In this document: one piece after another, positions 7,112 through 18,589 of the stretch
How the letters are laid out: each line of letters begins with the position of its first letter
Numbering within the stretch: the first letter of the stretch is position 1
DNA from: Lutimaribacter pacificus
GTDB taxonomy: Bacteria; Pseudomonadota; Alphaproteobacteria; Rhodobacterales; Rhodobacteraceae
Reading direction: 5' to 3'
NCBI RefSeq assembly: GCF_900142185.1
Contig: NZ_FQZZ01000006.1
Location: 124,001-188,000, forward strand
DNA length: 64,000 nt
Notes under the pieces: model-generated
Told to the model about the DNA's origin: nothing
Database searches by the model: none
The model's input: only the letters and a program-made list of their open reading frames with translations
Program-made: the position numbers and the translations under genes

Positions 7112-8631
7112 AGCGCCAGCGCCGTTGCCGCCGCACCGCCGATGGCCCCCACGCCGACACCCAGCCAGACCAGCCAGCCGCTGCGTTGCACGGGCGGTTC
7201 CTGCGGCTGGGCCTGTCGCACCAGCGCCGTTTCGACAAGGCCGGGCAGGCGCGGGCCGAACCGGGCCAGCACCACCGCCGTCTTGCCCAGATCGCGCGCC
7301 AGCGCGGCCGGGCCGATCGACGTGCGGATGTAATTCTCGACAACCGGCCGCCCGACCTTCCAGATGTTGATCTGCGGGTTGAGCGACCGTGCCACGCCTT
7401 CGACCACCACCATCGTGCGCTGCAGCAGAATCAGCTCGGTCCGGGTTTCCATGCCGAACCGCTCGGTCACTTCGAACAGGTAGCTCAGCAGCCGGCCCAT
7501 CGACACCCTCGTGGCATCGAGGCCGAAGATCGGTTCGCCCACGGCGCGCAGGGCGCGGGCGAATTCCTCGACATCGCGGTCGGCGGGCACATAGCCGGCT
7601 TCGAAATGCACCTCGGCCACGCGCTTGTAATCCTTGCGGATGAAGCCATAGAGAATCTCGGCATAGACCCGGCGGGTATATTCGTCGATATGGCCCATGA
7701 TCCCGAAATCATAGGCGATGATGTCGCCATCCGGCGCGACCTTCAGGTTGCCCTGGTGCATGTCGGCGTGAAAGAACCCGTCGCGCAGCGCGTGATTCAG
7801 GAACAGTTGCAAAACCCGTTCGCCCAGAACGGCGCGGTCGTGGCCCGCCGCGTCCAGCGCCGCGTTGTCGCCCAGCGGCACACCTTCGGCCCAGCCCAGC
7901 GTCATGACCCGGCGGCTGGAATAGCGCCATTTTACCTCGGGCAGCTGGAACCCCTCGTCATTGGCCGTGTTGGCCGCGTATTCGCTGGCCGAGGATGCCT
8001 CGAGCCGCAGGTCGAGTTCCCCCATGACCACGCCTTCGAAATGCGTGATCACGTCGTTCGGGCGCAGGCGGCGTGCGAACGGGGCCAGGAATTCGATGAT
8101 GTCGGCGGCAAGAAAGAAGGCGTCGATATCCTTGCGGAACGCGCGTTCGATACCGGGGCGCAGCACCTTGACGGCCACGGCCTCGCCGGTTTCGCGCAGC
8201 CGCGCCTTGTGCACCTGCGCGATCGAGGCGGCGGCGACCGGTTCGCTGATGTCGAGAAACACGTCGTCGACCGGCTCGCCCAGTTCGGTCTCGATGCTCT
8301 TGCGCGCCTCGGCCAGCGAGAACGGCGGCAGCTTGTCCTGCAGCACGCGAAGCTGGTTGGCCAGTTCGTCGCCCACAACGTCGGGTCGCGTCGAAAGGAC
8401 CTGACCGAACTTGATATAGGCCGGGCCCAATGCCGTCAGCGCGCGCGTCGCGGGCGGCATCGACGGGTCGCCCTTGTAGCCCAGCCAGCGGAACGGCCAC
8501 GCGACCGAGCGCAGGACAATCCGCACTATGCGCGGGGCGTCGAAGGCGTCCAGAACCACGTGCATGGCGCCCGTGCGTTCCAGCGTCGCGCCCGTGCGGA
8601 TCAGGCGCCATATGTTGTGGGGGCCGCGCAT
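7096..8631 (-). CDS. ubiB: UbiB family atypical kinase/ATPase of ubiquinone biosynthesis
   Basis: The 511-residue product starts MRGPHNIWRLIRTG and has the ABC1/ADCK hallmarks: the KFGQ form of the KxGQ motif at residues 74-77, an Ala-rich nucleotide loop in AAASIAQVHKARL, the FHADMHQGN catalytic loop and the YDFG metal motif. The last 25 residues (LVWLGVGVGAIGGAAATALALHLL) form a membrane anchor. UbiB supports aerobic ubiquinone synthesis, probably through lipid extraction or coordination of the Ubi enzymes rather than hydroxylation. ATG 8631 starts one base after the ubiE stop, giving a coupled ubiE-ubiB operon. Confidence 0.93.
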   Translation of the reverse strand: MRGPHNIWRLIRTGATLERTGAMHVVLDAFDAPRIVRIVLRSVAWPFRWLGYKGDPSMPPATRALTALGPAYIKFGQVLSTRPDVVGDELANQLRVLQDKLPPFSLAEARKSIETELGEPVDDVFLDISEPVAAASIAQVHKARLRETGEAVAVKVLRPGIERAFRKDIDAFFLAADIIEFLAPFARRLRPNDVITHFEGVVMGELDLRLEASSASEYAANTANDEGFQLPEVKWRYSSRRVMTLGWAEGVPLGDNAALDAAGHDRAVLGERVLQLFLNHALRDGFFHADMHQGNLKVAPDGDIIAYDFGIMGHIDEYTRRVYAEILYGFIRKDYKRVAEVHFEAGYVPADRDVEEFARALRAVGEPIFGLDATRVSMGRLLSYLFEVTERFGMETRTELILLQRTMVVVEGVARSLNPQINIWKVGRPVVENYIRTSIGPAALARDLGKTAVVLARFGPRLPGLVETALVRQAQPQEPPVQRSGWLVWLGVGVGAIGGAAATALALHLLG

Positions 8632-8632
8632 G

Positions 8633-9385
8633 TCAGATCTTCCAGCCGGAATGCAGGCAGGCAATGCCCATCGTCAGGTTGCGATACTTGGCATTCCCGA
8701 AACCCGCGGCGCGGACCATGCTCAGGAATGTTTCCTGATCGGGGAATTTGCGGATCGATTCGACAAGATACTGATAGCTGTCCCTGTCATTCGCTATGAC
8801 CTGCCCCAGACGCGGAATGATGTGAAAGGAATAGAGGTCATAGACCTTTTGCATCAGGTCGTTCGGGATCTGGCTGAATTCCAGCACCATCAACCGGCCA
8901 CCGGGGCGCAGCACACGATAGGCTTCGTTCAGCGCCTCTTGCGGGCGTGTCACGTTACGGATGCCAAAGGAAATCGTGTAAGTGTCAAAGCTGTTGTCGG
9001 GAAACGGCAGGGCCATCGCGTCGCCCACCACCCAGTCCAGGTTGTCGGCCTGCCGCTCGGCCTCGGCCCGTTTGCGACCCTCGACCAGCATCGGTTCGGT
9101 CAGGTCCAGAACGGTGGCGTGCGCCTGGCCCGCGCGCGCGAGATAGCGGAACGCGATATCGCCCGTGCCGCCCGCGACATCCAGCAGCCGGGTGCCGGGG
9201 CGCGGGGCCAGCCAATCCATCATCGCATCCTTCCAGATGCGGTGAATCCCCATGCTCATCGCGTCGTTCATCACATCGTATTTCGATGCGACCGATCCGA
9301 ACACGCCCTGAACGCGCCCCGCCTTTTCGGATTCGGGGATGTCCTGAAACCCGAAATGCGTGGTTTTCTGATACTCGTCGCTCAT
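8633..9385 (-). CDS. ubiE: Ubiquinone/menaquinone C-methyltransferase UbiE
   Basis: A 250-residue class I SAM-dependent methyltransferase with motif [13 protein letters not shown] at about residues 67-78, the UbiE signature [12 protein letters not shown]...RVLRPGGRL, and the C-terminal ..[11 protein letters not shown] that UbiE/COQ5 proteins share. It C-methylates the benzoquinol ring in ubiquinone synthesis. ATG 9385 gives the conserved [18 protein letters not shown] start. It is divergent from mutM across an 88-base gap and is followed directly by ubiB, so both act in the same pathway. Confidence 0.96.
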   Translation of the reverse strand: MSDEYQKTTHFGFQDIPESEKAGRVQGVFGSVASKYDVMNDAMSMGIHRIWKDAMMDWLAPRPGTRLLDVAGGTGDIAFRYLARAGQAHATVLDLTEPMLVEGRKRAEAERQADNLDWVVGDAMALPFPDNSFDTYTISFGIRNVTRPQEALNEAYRVLRPGGRLMVLEFSQIPNDLMQKVYDLYSFHIIPRLGQVIANDRDSYQYLVESIRKFPDQETFLSMVRAAGFGNAKYRNLTMGIACLHSGWKI

Positions 9386-9473
9386 GGGGCTTGCCGTTCC
9401 TGTGACTCTGCCCTTCTTATAGGGCGCTTGCCGGGCGCTGCAATGCGCCCTTCTGTCAGGGAGGTCCGCAAAC

Positions 9474-10325
9474 ATGCCCGAATTGCCCGAGGTCGAAACC
9501 GTCCGCCGCGGTCTTGCCCCCGTAATGGAGGGGCAGGTGATTGCCCGCGCACAGGTGAACCGGCCCGATCTGCGCTGGCCGTTTCCCCCCGGCATGGCCG
9601 GGCGGCTGACGGGCCGGCGGGTGCAGGCGTTGCGGCGGCGGTCGAAATACATCCTCGCCGATCTCGATTCGGGGGAAACGCTGCTTGTGCATCTGGGAAT
9701 GTCCGGCCGGATGCTGGTGTCGGGCGATCCGCTGGGGGTTTTCGTGCATGACCATCCTGCGCCCGAGAAACATGACCACGTGGTGCTGGACATGGAGAAC
9801 GGCGCGCGCATCACCTTCAACGATCCGCGCCGGTTCGGGGCGATGGACCTGATGGAGACCGCCACCGCCGACAGCCACAAGCTGCTTGCGGCGCTTGGCC
9901 CGGAACCGCTGGGCAACGATTTCAGCGAACCGCATCTTGTTGCGGCGTTTCGCGGGCGAAACACGCCGGTCAAGGCGGCGTTGCTGGATCAGCATATCGT
10001 GGCGGGGCTGGGAAATATCTATGTGTGCGAAGCACTTTACCGCGCCCGCATCTATCCGCAGCGCAAGGCGGGGCGCATCTCGGCGCGGCGTGTCGCCGCA
10101 TTGGTACCGGTAATCCGGCAGGTTCTGACCGATGCGATCGCCGCCGGCGGATCGTCGTTGCGCGACTTCCGGCAGGCGGATGGCGAACTGGGCTATTTCC
10201 AGCATTCCTTTGACGTTTACGGACGCGAGGGGCAGCCCTGCCGCACGCCCGGATGCGAGGCGAAGATTGCCCGGATCGTCCAGTCGGGGCGGTCGAGCTT
10301 CTACTGTCCCATATGCCAAAGATAA
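9474..10325 (+). CDS. mutM: Formamidopyrimidine-DNA glycosylase (Fpg/MutM)
   Basis: The 283-residue enzyme begins [14 protein letters not shown], so removal of Met exposes the catalytic Pro with Glu next to it. The C-terminal zinc finger is complete (Cys256, Cys261, Cys278, Cys281, within [20 protein letters not shown] and FYCPICQR). MutM excises 8-oxoguanine and formamidopyrimidines and nicks the abasic site in base excision repair. AGGGAGG precedes the ATG. It stands between divergent ubiE and the enoyl-CoA hydratase gene, whose start follows after 65 bases. Confidence 0.97.
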   Translation: MPELPEVETVRRGLAPVMEGQVIARAQVNRPDLRWPFPPGMAGRLTGRRVQALRRRSKYILADLDSGETLLVHLGMSGRMLVSGDPLGVFVHDHPAPEKHDHVVLDMENGARITFNDPRRFGAMDLMETATADSHKLLAALGPEPLGNDFSEPHLVAAFRGRNTPVKAALLDQHIVAGLGNIYVCEALYRARIYPQRKAGRISARRVAALVPVIRQVLTDAIAAGGSSLRDFRQADGELGYFQHSFDVYGREGQPCRTPGCEAKIARIVQSGRSSFYCPICQR

Positions 10326-10390
10326 CTTGAACCGCGCGGCAAGGGTGGTAAGCGTATCGACCTGAGCGAAACAAGCGAAAGCGAAACTTC

Positions 10391-11167
10391 ATGGCCTATG
10401 AGACGATCATCGTCGAAGTAGAAGACCACGTCGCCCTTATCAGGCTGAACCGTCCCGACGCTATGAATGCCCTCAACGATCAGTTGCTGGGTGAATTGTC
10501 GGACGCGCTGACGGCGGCACAGGAAAATGACAAGGTGCGCTGCATCGTCATCACCGGAAGCGAAAAGGCTTTTGCCGCCGGTGCCGACATCAAGATGATG
10601 AGCGAGAAAAGCTTTGTCGACGTGTTTGCCGGCGATCTGTTCACCAATGAAACGGATGCGATCTGCCGCGTGCGCAAGCCAATCGTCGCTGCGGTCTCGG
10701 GCTATGCCCTGGGTGGCGGGTGCGAGCTTGCGATGATGTGCGATTTCATCATCGCGTCGGACACCGCCAAGTTCGGGCAGCCGGAAATCAACCTGGGCGT
10801 CATGGCCGGTATCGGCGGCACCCAGCGCCTGACCCGCGCCATCGGCAAGGCCAAGGCGATGGACATGAACCTGACCGGCCGCTTCATGGATGCCGAAGAG
10901 GCCGAGCGCGCAGGCCTGGTCAGCCGCATCGTTCCCTGCAAGGAGCTGATGAAGGAAACCATGGCCGCCGCCGCCAAGATTGCCGAGAAATCCATGATCA
11001 CCGTGATGGCGGTCAAGGAATCGGTGAACCGGTCCTTCGAGACGCCGCTGCGCGAGGGCCTGCTTTTCGAACGCCGCGTCTTCCACTCGCTTTTTGCGAC
11101 CGACGACCAGAAGGAAGGCATGGCGGCCTTCCTCGAAAAGCGCACCGCGCAGTTCCGCGACCGCTGA
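10391..11167 (+). CDS. Enoyl-CoA hydratase
   Basis: A 258-residue crotonase-fold protein of standard short-chain enoyl-CoA hydratase length. The oxyanion-hole segment FAAGADI (about residues 61-67) and [11 protein letters not shown] are present, with both catalytic glutamates, Glu112 and Glu132 ([20 protein letters not shown]). It hydrates 2-trans-enoyl-CoA to 3-hydroxyacyl-CoA in fatty-acid oxidation and, in this group, may be recruited for other acyl-CoA routes. It has no acyl-CoA partner gene here. A GC-rich hairpin follows its stop. Confidence 0.92.
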   Translation: MAYETIIVEVEDHVALIRLNRPDAMNALNDQLLGELSDALTAAQENDKVRCIVITGSEKAFAAGADIKMMSEKSFVDVFAGDLFTNETDAICRVRKPIVAAVSGYALGGGCELAMMCDFIIASDTAKFGQPEINLGVMAGIGGTQRLTRAIGKAKAMDMNLTGRFMDAEEAERAGLVSRIVPCKELMKETMAAAAKIAEKSMITVMAVKESVNRSFETPLREGLLFERRVFHSLFATDDQKEGMAAFLEKRTAQFRDR

Positions 11168-11173
11168 TATCGG

Positions 11174-11203
11174 AACCGGCCCGGCCTGTGCGCCGGGCCG
11201 GTT
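11174..11203 (+). terminator. Hairpin after enoyl-CoA hydratase gene
   Basis: AACCGGCCCGGC, a six-base loop and the exact complement GCCGGGCCGGTT form a 12-bp perfect stem seven bases after the stop codon. There is no T-run, so it may stabilise the mRNA end or work with Rho instead of acting as a classical intrinsic terminator. Confidence 0.55.
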
Positions 11204-11227
11204 GCCGGGTGGACGGGAAATAGAGGT

Positions 11228-11255
11228 TTGCAAAACCCGCGCTTTCCGCTATAGC
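11228..11255 (+). promoter_or_regulatory. Candidate sigma-70 promoter of rpsT
   Basis: TTGCAA (11228-11233), 16 bases, then TATAGC (11250-11255) resembles a -35/-10 pair. It would give a leader of about 115 bases before rpsT, which suits an S20 gene, often autoregulated at its leader. It lies just past the hydratase hairpin in a region without genes. Confidence 0.5.
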
Positions 11256-11378
11256 CCGCCGCCATACATGCGCGTGCAGCCCGCTCTGGCTCGAATCGAT
11301 CCGGCCCCTGGCCTGCCGGAACGGGTTTGCATCCTGCAAGACAACGAACCGAACCCGTAAAGACAAAGGTCAGATACC

Positions 11379-11642
11379 ATGGCAAATACGCCCCAGTCCA
11401 AGAAACGCGCCCGCCAGAACGAGCGCCGCTATGCCGTCAACAAGGCACGCCGTTCGCGCATCCGCACCTACCTGCGCAAAGCCGAGGAAGCGATCGCTTC
11501 GGGCGACAAGGACGCGGCACAGGCCGCCCTGCGCGCCGCCCAGCCCGAACTGATGCGCGGCGTCACCAAGGGCGTGTTCCACAAGAACACCGCAGCGCGT
11601 AAAATGTCGCGCCTGGCAGCCCGGGTGAAGGCCCTCGGCTGA
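11379..11642 (+). CDS. rpsT: 30S ribosomal protein S20
   Basis: The 87-residue basic protein [34 protein letters not shown]... is a clear S20, a long helical hairpin that binds the 5' domain of 16S rRNA. Its ending [24 protein letters not shown] is the conserved S20 C-terminus. It has its own candidate promoter and a strong terminator 28 bases after the stop, so it is probably monocistronic. It lies just upstream of dnaA, a common order in Rhodobacterales. Confidence 0.98.
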   Translation: MANTPQSKKRARQNERRYAVNKARRSRIRTYLRKAEEAIASGDKDAAQAALRAAQPELMRGVTKGVFHKNTAARKMSRLAARVKALG

Positions 11643-11670
11643 CCTTTGGTCACAGCGAAAATGACGGGAA

Positions 11671-11698
11671 GGCGTTGCAGTTCTGCAGCGCCTTTTTT
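11671..11698 (+). terminator. Intrinsic terminator of rpsT
   Basis: GGCGTTGCAG, a two-base loop and CTGCAGCGCC form a ten-pair stem (one G-T pair), followed at once by six Ts. This is a standard Rho-independent terminator 28 bases after the rpsT stop codon. Confidence 0.88.
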
Positions 11699-12171
11699 CG
11701 TGACTCCAAGAGATTCAAAGGCCTGCTGCGGGCGCGAGAGATTCTTTTTCGCAAAAGCCAGAGTCAAGCGCGAAGATCGGTTGCCCGGCGCTTGGCCGAA
11801 TTGCTAGCTTCGGTCCTGCGAGTCACATCGCCTTGGGGGGACAGGTAAGGTCAGGCAACGCCGAACAGGAGCGGGCCGGACCTATCGGAAGTCGCTGATG
11901 CGCAGCTGCTGCGCATGTCTGCTTTCTGCGGGTGTCGTTTGCGCCCGGCCAGTCCGACAAGCTATTTCGGTGCGTGGGTCACCGTGCGGTACTCGGGGAG
12001 GGGACGCCCCGCGCACATGCCCGCCATCGAACCTTATGAATGCCGCCCGTGAAGGGCAGCGTCCGGCTGAGCAGTGTCAGCGGGCAGGGGAGTTTTGTGT
12101 GGTTTACGGTTCGGACAGGCCGTGAATTTGGGGTGTGTTGGCGACAGGGCCGCGACAGAAACGGGGTAGAG
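11699..12171 (+). other. Long gene-free region between rpsT terminator and dnaA
   Basis: No intact gene spans this 473-base stretch. It should contain the dnaA promoter, but I could not pick a convincing -35/-10 pair. I found no TTATCCACA-type DnaA boxes on either strand, so it does not look like the replication origin. Its last third contains a probable remnant of a sensor kinase (see 11988-12111). Confidence 0.6.
11988..12111 (+). pseudogene. Remnant of a histidine kinase ATPase domain (C-terminal end)
   Basis: From 12055 the frame reads GSVRLSSVSGQGSFVWFTV, the end of a HATPase_c domain (family pattern: GG.I.V.S..G.GS.F.F.L). Just upstream, in another frame, GT..G.A (from 11988) and then LMN appear at about the spacing between the G2 box (GTGLGLAI) and that end in intact kinases. 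Stops and frame changes separate the pieces, so this is not functional. The tail runs in frame into dnaA without a stop, but the dnaA start at 12172 has its own ribosome site. A chance resemblance cannot be excluded. Confidence 0.45.
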
Positions 12172-13533
12172 ATGACGCAGGAACAGTGGGGACAGTTGCG
12201 CAAGAACTTGCTGGGGACGGTGGGCAAGAACAACTACGCAAACTGGATCGAGCCGATCGAATTTTCGGACATAAAGGACGGGGTCGCCGTCTTTACCGTG
12301 CCCACCAGTTTCCTTGGAAACTACGTATCGCAGAATTTCGGTGAGCTGATCCTGCATCAGCTGACCAGCGCGGGTGAGAATGTCCGCCGCCTGAGCTTCC
12401 AGGTCGCCGCGAACGAAACCGCACGCCCCAGGGCTGCCGCCGTGGCCGACACCCCGCGCAACACATCCCGCCCGGCGATGCAGGACGACCTGCTGCCGGG
12501 TGCGCCGCTCGATGCGCGTTTCACCTTCGACACCTTCGTTGTGGGCAAGCCGAACGAGCTGGCCCACGCCGCCGCAAGGCGCGTGGCCGAGGGTGGGCCC
12601 GTCACCTTCAACCCGCTGTTTCTTTACGGCGGCGTCGGGCTGGGCAAGACGCACCTGATGCATGCCATCGCGCATGAATTGCAGGCGCGGCGGCCTGACC
12701 TGAACGTGGTCTACCTGTCCGCGGAACAGTTCATGTACCGCTTCGTGCAGGCGCTGCGCGACCGCCGCATGATGGATTTCAAGCAGCTTTTCCGTGCTGT
12801 CGACGTGCTGATGGTCGATGACGTGCAGTTCATCGCCGGCAAGGATTCGACGCAGGAAGAGTTCTTTCACACCTTCAACGCGCTGGTGGACGGCAACAAG
12901 CAGATCATCATTTCGGGCGACCGCGCACCGGGCGAGATCAAGGATCTGGAGGACCGGATCAAAAGCCGTCTGCAATGCGGGCTGGTCGTCGACCTGCACC
13001 CCACCGATTACGAGCTGCGCCTGGGTATCCTGCAATCCAAGGTCGAACAGTTCCGCGACCAGTATCCCGGCCTTGTCCTGACTGACGGTGTGCTGGAATT
13101 CCTTGCCCACAGGATCAGCACCAATGTCCGCGTTCTCGAAGGGGCGCTGACGCGCCTGTTCGCCTTCGCTTCGCTTGTCGGGTGCGAGATCACGCTGGAC
13201 ATGACCCAGGATTGCCTTGCCGATATCCTGCGCGCCTCGGAACGCAAGATCACGATCGAGGAAATCCAGCGCCAGGTGGCCGAGCATTACAACATCCGCC
13301 TGTCCGACCTTGTCGGGCCCAAGCGCGTGCGCAGCTTTGCCCGCCCGCGCCAGGTTGCGATGTATCTGTGCAAGCAGCTGACCAGCCGCTCGCTGCCCGA
13401 AATCGGGCGCCGGTTCGGCGGGCGCGACCACACCACGGTGATGCATGGCGTCCGGCGCATCGAGGAATTGAGGGTGCAGGACGGCCAGATCGCCGAGGAT
13501 ATCGAGATGCTGCGCCGCACGCTTGAGGCGTAA
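12172..13533 (+). CDS. dnaA: Chromosomal replication initiator DnaA
   Basis: The 453-residue initiator starts MTQEQWGQLRKNLLGTVGKNNYANWI (domain I), has a short linker, then AAA+ domain III with Walker A GGVGLGKTH at about residues 153-161 and Walker B VLMVDDVQFI, and ends with the domain IV DNA-binding signature GRDHTTVMHGVRRIEEL. It melts the origin and loads the helicase, and ATP/ADP state sets its activity. ATG 12172 was chosen for its GGGGTAGAG ribosome site and the conserved start; the frame is open for 44 codons further up but encodes an unrelated kinase-like tail. dnaN follows after 157 bases. Confidence 0.98.
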   Translation: MTQEQWGQLRKNLLGTVGKNNYANWIEPIEFSDIKDGVAVFTVPTSFLGNYVSQNFGELILHQLTSAGENVRRLSFQVAANETARPRAAAVADTPRNTSRPAMQDDLLPGAPLDARFTFDTFVVGKPNELAHAAARRVAEGGPVTFNPLFLYGGVGLGKTHLMHAIAHELQARRPDLNVVYLSAEQFMYRFVQALRDRRMMDFKQLFRAVDVLMVDDVQFIAGKDSTQEEFFHTFNALVDGNKQIIISGDRAPGEIKDLEDRIKSRLQCGLVVDLHPTDYELRLGILQSKVEQFRDQYPGLVLTDGVLEFLAHRISTNVRVLEGALTRLFAFASLVGCEITLDMTQDCLADILRASERKITIEEIQRQVAEHYNIRLSDLVGPKRVRSFARPRQVAMYLCKQLTSRSLPEIGRRFGGRDHTTVMHGVRRIEELRVQDGQIAEDIEMLRRTLEA

Positions 13534-13554
13534 TCGACACGAAACCGGGGTGTC

Positions 13555-13578
13555 GGGCGGCAGCATCCCTTGCCGCCC
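13555..13578 (+). terminator. Hairpin between dnaA and dnaN
   Basis: GGGCGGCA, eight bases, TGCCGCCC is a perfect 8-bp stem 21 bases after the dnaA stop. It is followed by a T-rich but not pure T stretch (TTGACGCCTTTTGCTTTT). It may attenuate read-through into dnaN or end the dnaA transcript. Confidence 0.45.
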
Positions 13579-13690
13579 TTGACGCCTTTTGCTTTTCCTT
13601 GGACAACCGAACAAAAGCCTTGAGCAGGCGGGGATTTGCGATACCTTGCCGCTCCCGGCATGTGTCCGGCACGGGAAAGGAACGAGGATC

Positions 13691-14809
13691 ATGAAGCTCA
13701 GCATCGAACGAGGCACCTTGCTCAAGGCTGTCGCTCAGGCGCAATCGGTTGTCGAACGGCGCAACACCATTCCGATCCTCGCCAACGTCCTGATCGAGGC
13801 CGAGGGCGATACCGTGCAGTTCCGCGCGACCGACCTCGATATCGAAGTTGTCGACAAGGCCCCGGCCCAGGTCGAACGCGCGGGCGCGACGACCGTATCG
13901 GCGGTGACGCTGCATGAAATCGTGCGCAAGCTGCCCGATGGCGCGCTGGTCACCCTGACCGACGATGGCGCGAACGGCCGCCTGGCCGTCACGGCGGGCC
14001 GGTCGCAGTTCAACCTTGCGACGCTGCCGAAAGAGGATTTCCCGGTCATGGCCTCGTCGGAATACACGACGAATTTTTCCGCCGCTGCCCCGGTGCTGCG
14101 CCGCCTGTTCGACAAGTCGAAATTCGCGATCTCGACGGAAGAGACGCGGTATTACCTGAACGGCGTCTACATGCATGTGGCCGATTCAGACGGGGGCAAG
14201 GTGCTGCGCTGCGTGGCGACCGATGGCCATCGCCTTGCCCGGATCGACGCCGATCTGCCTGAAGGCGCGGCCGACATGGCCGGCGTGATCGTGCCCCGCA
14301 AGACGGTGGGTGAGCTGCGCAAGCTGCTGGAGGATGACGACACCAGGATCGCCGTGTCCGTGTCGGAAACCAAGGTACGTTTCGCCACGCCCGACATCAC
14401 CCTGACCTCCAAGGTGATCGACGGCACATTCCCCGATTACACCCGCGTCATCCCGCAGGGCAACACCCGCAAGATGGAGGTGGACGCCAGCGAATTCGCG
14501 GCCGCGGTGGACCGCGTGGCGACCGTCAGCTCGGAACGCTCGCGTGCGGTCAAGATGCAGCTGGACGAGGATCGTTTGGTGCTGTCGGTCAACGCACCCG
14601 ACAGCGGCGCCGCCGAGGAAGAACTGGCCGTGGCCTATGGCGACGAGCGGCTGGAGATCGGGTTCAACGCCAAGTACCTGCTGGAAATCGCGTCCCAGGT
14701 GGATCGGGAAAACGCGGTGTTCCTGTTCAACTCGGCGGGCGACCCGACCCTGATGCGTGAGGGTAACGATACCAGCGCGGTCTATGTCGTCATGCCGATG
14801 CGGGTGTGA
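13691..14809 (+). CDS. dnaN: DNA polymerase III beta sliding clamp
   Basis: The 372-residue protein starts MKLSIERGTLLKAVAQAQSVVERRNTIPILANVL and ends ..SAVYVVMPMRV, the standard ends of the beta clamp. Length and the three repeated clamp folds match DnaN. The homodimeric ring encircles DNA and tethers polymerase III, MutS and other factors. ATG 13691 follows GAGGATC. It stands in the usual dnaA-dnaN-recF-gyrB order, with recF beginning 70 bases downstream. Confidence 0.98.
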   Translation: MKLSIERGTLLKAVAQAQSVVERRNTIPILANVLIEAEGDTVQFRATDLDIEVVDKAPAQVERAGATTVSAVTLHEIVRKLPDGALVTLTDDGANGRLAVTAGRSQFNLATLPKEDFPVMASSEYTTNFSAAAPVLRRLFDKSKFAISTEETRYYLNGVYMHVADSDGGKVLRCVATDGHRLARIDADLPEGAADMAGVIVPRKTVGELRKLLEDDDTRIAVSVSETKVRFATPDITLTSKVIDGTFPDYTRVIPQGNTRKMEVDASEFAAAVDRVATVSSERSRAVKMQLDEDRLVLSVNAPDSGAAEEELAVAYGDERLEIGFNAKYLLEIASQVDRENAVFLFNSAGDPTLMREGNDTSAVYVVMPMRV

Positions 14810-14848
14810 CGGTCCGGGCGAAATCGGCTGCGCCGATGCCTTCGGCGA

Positions 14849-14869
14849 GAGTATTTGCGGAACAGTGAA
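14849..14869 (-). repeat. GAGTATTTG...GTGAA repeat unit before recF (copy C)
   Basis: The short gap between dnaN and recF holds GAGTATTTGCGGAACAGTGAA-like sequence, nearly the same as copies at 49094-49114, 61405-61426 and 61460-61481. It follows GC-rich stems (CGCCGA...TTCGGCG) and ends ten bases before the recF ATG. Its repeated, intergenic, hairpin-linked nature suggests a REP-like family. Function unknown. Confidence 0.6.
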
Positions 14870-14879
14870 GGACAGGGAC

Positions 14880-15992
14880 ATGGCTGGCCTGTATCTGTCC
14901 GAACTGACGCTGTCCCATTTCCGATCCCACCTGGGCGCGCGGCTGGCGCTCGATCCGCGGCCGGTGGCGATTTTCGGGCCGAACGGCGCGGGCAAGACCA
15001 ATATGATCGAGGCGGTTTCGCTGTTTTCCCCCGGTCGCGGGCTGCGGCGATCCTCGGCCGGGGACATGGCCCGCCGCCCCGAGGCGCTGGGGTGGAAGAT
15101 CACCGGCATCCTGCATTCCCTGCACCAGGTGCACGAGGTCGAGATATGGTCGGAACAGGGGGCCGCGCGGCAGGTTCGGATCGACGGCAAGGCGGCGACG
15201 CAACTGGCACTGGGCCGGATCGCGCGGGTGCTGTGGCTGGTGCCCAGCATGGACCGGCTGTGGATCGAAGGCGCCGAGGGACGGCGGCGGTTCCTGGACC
15301 GCATGACCATGAGCTTTACCCCCGACCATGCCGAGGCGGTGCTGGCCTATGAAAAGGCGATGCGCGAACGCAACCGCCTGCTGAAAGACCAGGTGCGCGA
15401 CGGGCACTGGTATGTCGCGCTGGAACGCCAGATGGCAGAGGCCGGTGCGCAGATCCACGCCAACCGGCAGGCGGCGCTTGTGCAACTGGCCGAGGCGCAG
15501 GGCGCGGCGGAAACCGCCTTTCCCGCCGCTGAGCTGGAGTTGCAGCAATCCGAGGGCGCGATGCCCGAAATCGCCGGCGATCTGCGCGATGCCCTGTCCG
15601 AAGGCCGGTTCCGCGACCTTGCCGCCGGCCGCACGCTGGTCGGGCCGCACCGCACCGACCTTTACGGGGTTTACGCGGCCAAGGGCGTGCCCGCGCGCGA
15701 TTGTTCGACGGGCGAACAGAAGGCGCTGCTCGTGTCGCTGATCCTGGCCAATGCCCGTGCGCTGGCCCGCGATTTCGGCGCGCCGCCGCTGTTGCTGCTG
15801 GACGAGGTCGCCGCGCATCTGGATGCAACGCGTCGTGCCGCGCTCTATGACGAGATCTGCGCACTGGGCGCGCAGGCCTGGATGACGGGCACGGGGCCGG
15901 AACTTTTCGCCGAACTGGGCGACCGGGCGCAGTATCTGGAGGTCACCGACGAGGCCGGCACATCGCGCACCGCGCAGACCGGCGGGGCGTGA
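14880..15992 (+). CDS. recF: DNA replication and repair protein RecF
   Basis: A 370-residue SMC-like ATPase: Walker A FGPNGAGKTN at about residues 32-41, the RecF N-terminus LYLSELTLSHFRSH, the middle DGHWYVALERQMAEAG, the signature CSTGEQKALLVSLILA and Walker B PPLLLLDEVAAHLD. RecF binds gapped DNA with RecO and RecR and helps load RecA at stalled forks. ATG 14880 gives the conserved start after GGGACA. It is followed by gyrB from a separate promoter. Confidence 0.95.
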   Translation: MAGLYLSELTLSHFRSHLGARLALDPRPVAIFGPNGAGKTNMIEAVSLFSPGRGLRRSSAGDMARRPEALGWKITGILHSLHQVHEVEIWSEQGAARQVRIDGKAATQLALGRIARVLWLVPSMDRLWIEGAEGRRRFLDRMTMSFTPDHAEAVLAYEKAMRERNRLLKDQVRDGHWYVALERQMAEAGAQIHANRQAALVQLAEAQGAAETAFPAAELELQQSEGAMPEIAGDLRDALSEGRFRDLAAGRTLVGPHRTDLYGVYAAKGVPARDCSTGEQKALLVSLILANARALARDFGAPPLLLLDEVAAHLDATRRAALYDEICALGAQAWMTGTGPELFAELGDRAQYLEVTDEAGTSRTAQTGGA

Positions 15993-16034
15993 CCGGCGCC
16001 GGCACGCAGACGCCGCAAAATCTGGTGTATCTGC

Positions 16035-16063
16035 GTGACAATCCCCCCCACAACTCGTATAAA
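16035..16063 (+). promoter_or_regulatory. Candidate sigma-70 promoter of gyrB
   Basis: GTGACA (16035-16040), exactly 17 bases, then TATAAA (16058-16063) is one of the best -35/-10 matches in the window. It would place the gyrB start of transcription about 20 bases before its ATG. The 98-base recF-gyrB gap contains nothing else. Confidence 0.65.
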
Positions 16064-16090
16064 TCGGCGCAAAGAACAAGGAAGTCATAA

Positions 16091-18508
<2,418 letters not shown>

Positions 18509-18525
18509 TCGGGTGTAGCGAATGC

Positions 18526-18551
18526 GTGGCGCGCACCCGGATGCGCGCCAC
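18526..18551 (+). terminator. Hairpin between gyrB and the convergent globin gene
   Basis: GTGGCGCGCA, six bases, TGCGCGCCAC is a perfect 10-bp stem 17 bases after the gyrB stop, in the 81-base convergent gap. Neither side has a long T-run, so it may serve as a bidirectional end-of-transcript structure. Confidence 0.5.
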
Positions 18552-18589
18552 CGCTCAGGTTTGGTCCTGGCCGTTTTTGCGATCCGGCA

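Noticed and set aside
11699-12171. Replication origin upstream of dnaA
   Set aside because: I found no DnaA boxes (TTATCCACA or close forms), no AT-rich unwinding region and no 13-mer repeats here. In many alphaproteobacteria the origin is not next to dnaA.
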